From: Echinostoma caproni
Taxonomy: Eukaryota > Platyhelminthes > Trematoda > Plagiorchiida > Echinostomatidae
DNA length: 13,018 bases
Direction: 5' to 3'
Assembly (NCBI GenBank): GCA_900618425.1
Contig: UZAN01057198.1
Span: 1-13,018 of the forward strand
Every line of letters begins with the position of its first letter. The first letter of the stretch is position 1. The notes beneath the pieces are model-generated. The model did no database searches, was not told the origin of the DNA, and saw only the letters and a program-made list of their open reading frames with translations. A program made the translations under genes and the position numbers. Positions 7,455 through 13,018 of the stretch are shown here, piece by piece.

Positions 7455-9300
7455 TTATGGATTGCTAACGCAGGGCACGTGAGCATAACTCATATAAGAA
7501 TCAATATGAAGCTCACACATTTGACTCATGGAATTGTTCATGAGAATGAGTGCATTACGGTTGACGATAGCGAACACGCCCACGGAGAATAGTGATATGT
7601 ATGCATCTTTGACCATAGACAAAGAAAGATGGTTGGTTACAACGCAGGGAATTACAATGGGTTTTACGGGGAATTGTTCCAATGCATAAATTGGAAAAGA
7701 ACAAGCGTTTCGGTCTACCAGTGTTATTCGCAATCCGAGAAGACCAGTTCTTTTTAAATCACCGGGGGATCTGATATGTTTAAATTACAAACAAGAGAAC
7801 CATCAGCATGTAAAGATTCATAACAAGTGAACGAAAGAGAAATCAATGTGATCGATGAAGATTCGGGCCTGATTGAATGAAAAAAGTTTTGTGCAGTAAT
7901 CAGGTAATCCGATACAGACAGGAAGTTAGACCGATTNGATAACATCATGGGTTTGCCGGTCAGGGAGAATAGACAAATCGCTAATGTAAGTGACTAACAA
8001 CTTTGGGAGGGGGGATTACAGCACCTTGCAGTGCGCCAGAGTGATTGACTGATAGACAAGAAAAATTCCTACAAATCTGAATACACTGGGTTCGAGCAAC
8101 GAGACAATCATATGCGCACAACAGAAAAAGGGCATTGAGTAACCACAAGAGACTAAGTTATGGAGAAAAGATGTATGATGGATCAAGTCGACACTTGGTG
8201 ATGAACGCGGACCCACAGTTTATTCAAGATGGATCTGTTTGTTTGAAGTGCATGTCAGAGTGAATCATAGAGAACAATAAAAGGAGAACTGCACAGTCAG
8301 TAAATTGTAGCTATGATGGAGCAATAATGGTGGAACGAGGACGTCTAGAAAAAAATAGTAGAGACGAACGTATGAAGGATAAGAACAACAGTGATCGGTC
8401 TACCTGGATTAGAGATGGAGCGCACATTGAGGAAACTAATGATGAAAACAGCTGTCAGTGGACCAGCACCATAAGTGAGGAGTGCAGAAGATAGACCAGA
8501 AGGACCAACTACAGATCTTGGTCCGTATGAGCTTGAACGGGTCTTTTATGAAGAAACGTGAAAAAGTTGACAGCGGCTTAAGGTGTTTTAGGAGGAAAGC
8601 ATATCTGACGTAGAGTGAATGAACGTCGAGTTCAACAGGACGGTGTAACGCTTCACAATTTTTCGTTATCCGTAGATGCGGTGGACGCCTCTCACATTAT
8701 GCTTTAATTCTTGCCTTCCAGTAGGTGTCTGATAAACTATTCACTGAAATGCTCGATTTGATACCTGGTTTTGTACCACAGAAGAATGGGGTGTTTTGCA
8801 ATGGACTTTAATCTGCTTTCTCCTGGTATTTGTTAGCAGAGGGATAATCCTCTCTTCGTGGACAAACAGAGCTTAGCGCAGAGACAGCACCTTTGTCAAG
8901 AATGAGGCTTAATGTGTGAGTGAAAAAGGTCACAGGTGAAAACAAAGGGACATCCATATTTGATAAGAGTAATGCTATAAGATAGAGGGTCCCATTGGGT
9001 TGTTCTATAATCTGTTCCGAACGAGTAACTGAGCGAAATGCCAGAGGGAAGTGGCTTTTTGATCCGCGTAGAAGAGAGTGACGATCAATTCTGGAAACGA
9101 CAGCCTTCGAACGAACATGAATTAAATAAATGGAATTCCCGATTGTAGGAGATGAATTAAAGTCACCCAAACCGTCAAGTGGAATGCATCGGTATCATTA
9201 ATGTCCGCCAAAAATAATACATGAAGACTGTCAATAAGGTGTTCATTATCGAGCTGAAGCAGACCAGAACTAGGTCAATTTCAGAGTGCGGGAGCACAGG
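7455..9300 (-). pseudogene. CR1-like retrotransposon, endonuclease and RT relic
   Basis: Reading the reverse strand from 9300 down, the apurinic-type endonuclease comes first. Its GDFN motif is at 9156-9167, followed by a VTRSEQIIEQP...LLLSNMDV stretch like the CR1 HV-x-PTR...LDL region. After a decayed interval the RT amino end appears as VVGPSGLSSALLTYGAGPLT near 8530-8460, matching the DGIPS/LL-LT region. Then VDLIHHTSFL at about 8190-8160 and GIFLVYQSITL near 8080 lead, after a frameshift, to motif B as SGALQGAVI near 8040-8014. SDLSILPDRQTHDV follows near 7979-7938, then motif C is unreadable around the N at 7937. The 7455-7733 part is only weakly like the connection domain. Many stops and shifts make it an old, inactive copy. 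I saw no C-terminal YRLLP-type end. Confidence 0.65.
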
Positions 9301-9306
9301 AGAGTG

Positions 9307-9346
<40 letters not shown>
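9307..9346. repeat. Compound TA/GA microsatellite
   Basis: Ten TA units (9307-9326) join directly to ten GA units (9327-9346), both perfect. It lies right at the upstream edge of the reverse-strand CR1-like relic. Confidence 0.95.
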
Positions 9347-9710
9347 TTACATTGCTTAACAGATTAAATTCTAACTATAAATTGAGCTAAATTTGAGACA
9401 ATAATTGTTTGTAGGCGTCTGCTCATCTTAAAAATGTATGAATTCACCACGAAGTAGGATAACAGAGATGCACAACACATCGAACGTACCCATTTTCAAA
9501 CAATTTTTTTGTATTTTATGATGAGTCATTTGTGTGTTAAGTGAAGGGTTTTATAATTAATGTTTTAACGACTTTCATGAAATTTATGACTCATAGAGGA
9601 ATAAATAATATTCAATTTTCTTATAATTGTGTATGACATCGAAGGAAGTATTGCATCATAGGTTCTTTTCAATCAAGGTTGGGTGATATGATAGCGTATA
9701 CAAACATATG
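9347..9710. other. AT-rich stretch without gene
   Basis: AT-rich DNA with stop codons in every frame and no recognised motif. It lies between two microsatellites. Confidence 0.6.
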
Positions 9711-9830
9711 TACATACATACATACATACATACATACATACATACATACATACATACATACATACATACAGACATACATACATACATACATACATACATA
9801 CATACATACATACATACATACATACATACA
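9711..9830. repeat. TACA tetranucleotide microsatellite, 30 units
   Basis: One hundred and twenty bases of TACA with a single interruption, T to G at 9771. Because the unit is four bases long, both strands read open in all frames as alternating Tyr-Val-Cys-Met or Thr-Tyr-Ile-His peptides; these are not genes. Confidence 0.97.
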
Positions 9831-9911
9831 CGTGGCATGGATAAGGACGTGCGTAATGACACACAGGTTTCTAAGGATTTAATTCCGCTATCTTTACTTC
9901 CGGAATAAAAT

Positions 9912-10373
9912 GTGGGTGACGTTGTCTTCGCTCATACCTCATACCTCAATTCGGGAGTGCTACATGGTGCCGTATTGTCTCCGTTCTTGTTTTCCACCTA
10001 CATCAGTGATCTGTCTGCTAGTTCTCCAGCCCAATTATTTAAATATGCTGATGATGTAGCCTTCTATCAAGCCATTTCTGTATCTGAGGAACTTTTACAT
10101 TTCTCGGATAATCAATCGCCCGTTGATGAGCCATCTAAAAAACTTCACTTGTCGGTATGTGTAACATTTGCACAGAAAATCATCTCTGACCCCAACCATC
10201 TCTTACATGGCGTTATATCTAAATGCTGCTCTCATACGTCTACGCGTTCTTCTTATCGATTATTACCCTCTCGCATTAGTCTCTACAGAAATTCCCCAGT
10301 TCCCTGTCTTCTCAGAATCCTTGTAAACCGAGAGCGCGTTTCCTCTGAATTTCTCAGTAACCTTAAAGGTTAA
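9912..10373 (+). pseudogene. CR1-like RT relic with in-frame internal deletion
   Basis: A 153-codon open frame carries palm motif B (SGVLHGAVLSPFLF, from about 9951), STYISDL, and the catalytic motif C KYADD (YADD codons at 10044-10055). About 20 codons after motif C (near 10115-10130) it jumps straight to the CR1-like C-terminal end: VTFAQKII, DPNHLLH, then TRSSYRLLPSRISLYRNS and LVNR, ending with TAA at 10371-10373. The same end pattern is in the reverse-strand relic at 12170-12403. About 130-140 residues of thumb and connection present in related copies are therefore missing, yet no stop interrupts the join. The RT palm upstream of motif B is also absent. Translation would give a non-functional protein. 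The frame start is arbitrary; homology begins near 9930. Confidence 0.85.
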
Positions 10374-11180
10374 ATATGTTACTTATATTTTTCCTACTAT
10401 TAAAGAGATGTGTAATTTTTGACTGAAATGCGAACAATTCTGTTCTCGCAAAAATCTATACTAATACAAATAAATTTTGATTAATTTCAATTATGTTACC
10501 GAGTGAACGAGTTCATGCGTGAAGTGTATTTCATTTTCCAATTTGTCGAAACCGAAAAATCAGGATAGAGCAAGACGCTTGACCCAATTCCAACGCGTAA
10601 CTTCATCGACCAGTGAGCAAGCATGAATCGAAGACCAATTAGTTGATCGATTAAGGTACGCGAGTTAAGACTGTCCATCTTTCCAAATTATCGGCTATTT
10701 TTTCCTTCTCTTGCTTCAGCCAGTTTGGGTGGCGGAATCGATAGGAAACCAGCAGGCGAAGATTTAACCGAATAAGTCTGTAGGGTTACGACAATCTGGG
10801 ATCATTGTTAGCTGGTTCAAATTCGTTGCAGTAGCTAAAAGTTCATAAGTTATGAATCATATTATTCTAGTGAACTACTCTGTGTTGTGTTGATGGAGTC
10901 TAGGAGTGGAATGAGAAAAAACGAACGAGTTTCATGCTCGCGTGGGCAGCAAGGCACTTACAAATTCCGATAGACTCTGTTCACTTCGCCCATCAACCAA
11001 TTCGAGTTCGCTGACCGCTGTCCCACGATTGTCACGGACGATTTGCAGAAGTATAAGACTTCTGTACCTCGCGTTTATATTTCATAGTGTGGGCGTGTCC
11101 AGCGCAGAATGCTGCATCCTAGTCACAGAGAAGAACCACCAAATAACATTACCGCATTTCGAATTTAACTAGGACAACAA
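10374..11180. other. Unassigned stretch; possible splice acceptor at 10719
   Basis: The first 100 bases may be the 3' UTR of the preceding CR1-like relic, but they do not match the 3' UTR of the 12083-13018 copy. A pyrimidine-rich tract ending CAG at 10717-10719 is followed by an open stretch to TAA at 10773-10775, encoding about 17 residues (SLGGGIDRKPAGEDLTE). This could be a terminal exon, but nothing else supports it. The plus-strand frame at 10942-11172 is not recognised. Confidence 0.4.
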
Positions 11181-11727
11181 ATGGAAGCACGCGGTGTTTT
11201 CGACAAATATATGGGATTTTGTTTGCCCTTTTCAACTTTCGGTCATGAAGTGCCCATAGGCAAAGTAATTGTGACCCACTCAGGTAAGTATTAAAAGCAG
11301 TTAACCAGTGCGCAACAGACAAACTTTGATGGTGGTAATAGTTGCGATTTACTGAAATGTGTATGAAAAGATGGCACAAGCCACGGGGTTATATTTCATA
11401 CAGACAACACTTCAAGTCAAGTCACGTCAAGAATGCACTTCATTCATCCACTGTAGACAGCATTTTTAGCGAAAAAGTGTTATCACTTCGCGTTGGGCAT
11501 ATATGCTGTTAAAATGGGTTTAATGAAATGACAAATGGTATATGGACAATAATGAAGCGGAACCGGGAACGCGTAGTGAATGTTTCAGTTTTAGTTTAAA
11601 CAACCATCAAGCATGTATTTCAATGCGACGCTCTGGTTGCTGTCTTTTAGTTGATCGGGAAACCGACGCATGTGTGTTCCAGTGCAAATTTCCAACCAGC
11701 ACGATGTTTTCTCCGTTTGCCAGTTGA
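11181..11727 (+). CDS. Candidate two-exon small gene (speculative)
   Basis: Exon 1 would run 11181-11283: ATG, 34 codons beginning MEARGVFDKYMGF, then a perfect CAG|GTAAGT donor at 11281-11289, with an in-frame stop upstream at 11166-11168. Exon 2 would start after CTGTCTTTTAG (acceptor AG at 11649-11650) and run to TGA at 11725-11727, encoding about 25 residues starting DRETDACVFQCKF. The phases agree: one base before and two after form a Val codon. The 60-residue product resembles no family I know and has no clear signal peptide or membrane segment. Exon 1 is also open in another frame for about 28 codons after a possible AG at 11171-11172. It could equally be a fragment of a longer gene, or chance. 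Confidence 0.22.
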
Positions 11728-12082
11728 ATTTCTGGTGATCCTCTCAACCCAATTTCTCACAAAACGAACAAAAGTACGATTCGGTGATATCTTCCGCGGA
11801 TGCTCGTATGGTAATTAAACTGAGTGCGTTGCAGGTAATCATTAAGGTCACTGTAATTGATACAAATTATATTCACAGGTAATATGAGATGGAAAAGCCA
11901 AAGTTCCGGCGATACCCCAATTTGCTTCTTTGATACTGTTCAAGCTAAAACAACAGTGATTGCTTATTCAGCGTGTATGAAATAACACATTGGTCCAGTA
12001 CTGGCGAAATCATGATATCCGGTACTGTGCTTCGTGCATATTCAAATGGATTGTCAAGTCAAAGTAAGCTTTAAGCACACGT
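11728..12082. other. Unassigned stretch with one long hairpin
   Basis: No gene is recognised. An inverted repeat, AGTACTGG (11997-12004) with CCGGTACT (12019-12026), forms eight pairs including one G-U. The left arm belongs to the palindrome CCAGTACTGG (11995-12004). Confidence 0.5.
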
Positions 12083-13018
12083 AGGTTGAATTTTCAGCGA
12101 TTTTTTACGATAATACAGTGGAACTGAGGTGAATGGCCTCCGAGTATGATAAAAAAATGAATAAATAAACTAACTCATGCGGTGTTCAACCAAACCTGTA
12201 ATAATAGGTGCCCGATTTACTAGAAAGCAAGCAAGAAAAGGGAGCATGCTGTTTCTGTATGCGACGGTGTGTGCGGGAAGCAGCCTATAATGAGAGCGGG
12301 TACGGGAGTTGGATATGGATTTAGTAAGTTCTTTGTGCAAGGAGTGATCTTCGTTGTTTAAGATTCGGTCAGCTATTCTTTCACATGCACACAATAAAAA
12401 CAACCCGGACTTTTCTGGCTATGCCACCACATCGAAAAAGGAGTGTAATAGACCTGGAAATCAATACGAAATCTTTATCTTTTAAGCCGGGAAAAAATAC
12501 AGGGGAACAGTAGAGCTAATGAGGGAGGATGCATACTACCACGAAGTTTAAAATTATGTTTGGGGGAACAGCAAGCTTCCTAAGCCTGAAAACATAAAAA
12601 GAGAGTTTACGAACCTTGTTGTAAACGTTCTCTACATGTAAGCTTCAACAGAGGTTGTGGGATAAAAAGACTCCGAGGTGTTTAACCAAGTCAGCTTTGG
12701 GAATGCTGTGACCGTTAACTACTAGATTCAGTAAATCACTGAAAGTAGTTGATAAAGGGAGCCACATTTAAGGCTGAAGGGAACGTTGACACATTTGGAA
12801 ACATTAATCAACAGTGATCGGGGTAGGGAACAACTAAAAACGTCATTCAGACTGCTTTGAAGTTGGTGGAAAGAGGGGTCGTTATTCAAGTGACGCCCAA
12901 CTATCACATCGTAAGCATACCTACAGTCAATGAAGTTAGTAGGGATAGGCAGGTGGTTTATGTACAGGGAAAACAGAAGGGTGACAAATGGCGCCCTGAA
13001 AGACATAAGAGTTAATGT
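12083..13018 (-). pseudogene. CR1-like retrotransposon 3' half with 3' UTR, runs off the window
   Basis: On the reverse strand from 13018 the sequence reads QGA near 12990, then LLFSLYINHLP (motif B side). Motif C reads RYAYD at 12908-12919 where YADD is expected, so one catalytic Asp is replaced by Tyr. It continues with LINVSKCVNVPFSLK, then VVNGHSIP...VKHLGVFLSHN, VRKLSFYVFRLRKLAVP, YCSPVFFPGLKDKD and ITLLFRCGG. The C-terminal end is ACERIADRIL...TRSHYRLLP...YRNSMLPFLACFLVNR, with a stop near 12170. Stops at 12645-12647 (TGA) and 12516-12518 (TAG) and shifts near 12990, 12728 and 12410 disable it. The 3' UTR (12083-12169) matches 124-281. This is the best preserved CR1-like copy here; its 5' part is outside the window. 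Confidence 0.88.

Noticed and set aside
9656..9908. Four overlapping open frames encoding Tyr-Val-Cys-Met or Thr-Tyr-Ile-His repeats
   Set aside because: They are products of the TACA microsatellite, which is open on both strands because the unit is four bases; they are not genes.
1..13018. CRISPR array, bacterial operon or phage content
   Set aside because: No spaced direct repeats, no ribosome-binding-site-led gene clusters, and the element types are those of animal genomes.

Overview
The window looks like gene-poor, repeat-packed DNA from a flatworm, most likely a trematode. This is inference from the repeats, not from a host gene. It carries a tRNA-headed SINE with an embedded hammerhead ribozyme (the organisation of schistosome SM-alpha repeats), a Penelope-like retroelement with a GIY-YIG endonuclease, several CR1-like non-LTR elements, and long AT- and TACA-type microsatellites. 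I recognise no complete host gene. The coding signals are decayed reverse transcriptase or endonuclease pieces, apart from one weak two-exon candidate at 11181-11727.

Left part (1-3500): a SINE fragment with a damaged hammerhead starts the window. It is followed by a CR1-like 3' tail (124-281) and a reverse-strand LTR-like repeat (306-613). A 5'-truncated Penelope-like pseudogene lies on the plus strand (965-1923), followed by a second SINE (about 2071-2240). That SINE keeps both Pol III boxes and every conserved hammerhead core residue (2150-2198). The next kilobase shows nothing I can name, then an AT microsatellite (3477-3508).

Middle part (3500-7450): two more copies of the LTR-like repeat lie in the same orientation as the first (3931-4444 and 4630-5183). 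The right edge of the second one coincides with the point where a reverse-strand CR1-like reverse transcriptase (5184-6106) stops. The stretch 6107-7454 is unassigned and contains three Ns.

Right part (7450-13018): a reverse-strand CR1-like relic holds endonuclease and reverse transcriptase pieces (7455-9300). It faces away from a plus-strand CR1-like relic with a large internal deletion (9912-10373); the interval between them holds two microsatellites. After about 800 unassigned bases comes the two-exon candidate. A reverse-strand CR1-like 3' half (12083-13018) runs off the window edge, and its 3' UTR matches the tail at 124-281.

The most notable biology is the coexistence of hammerhead-bearing SINEs with a Penelope-like element, a class known elsewhere to carry hammerheads. 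All family assignments rest on motif recognition by eye; no database search was run.
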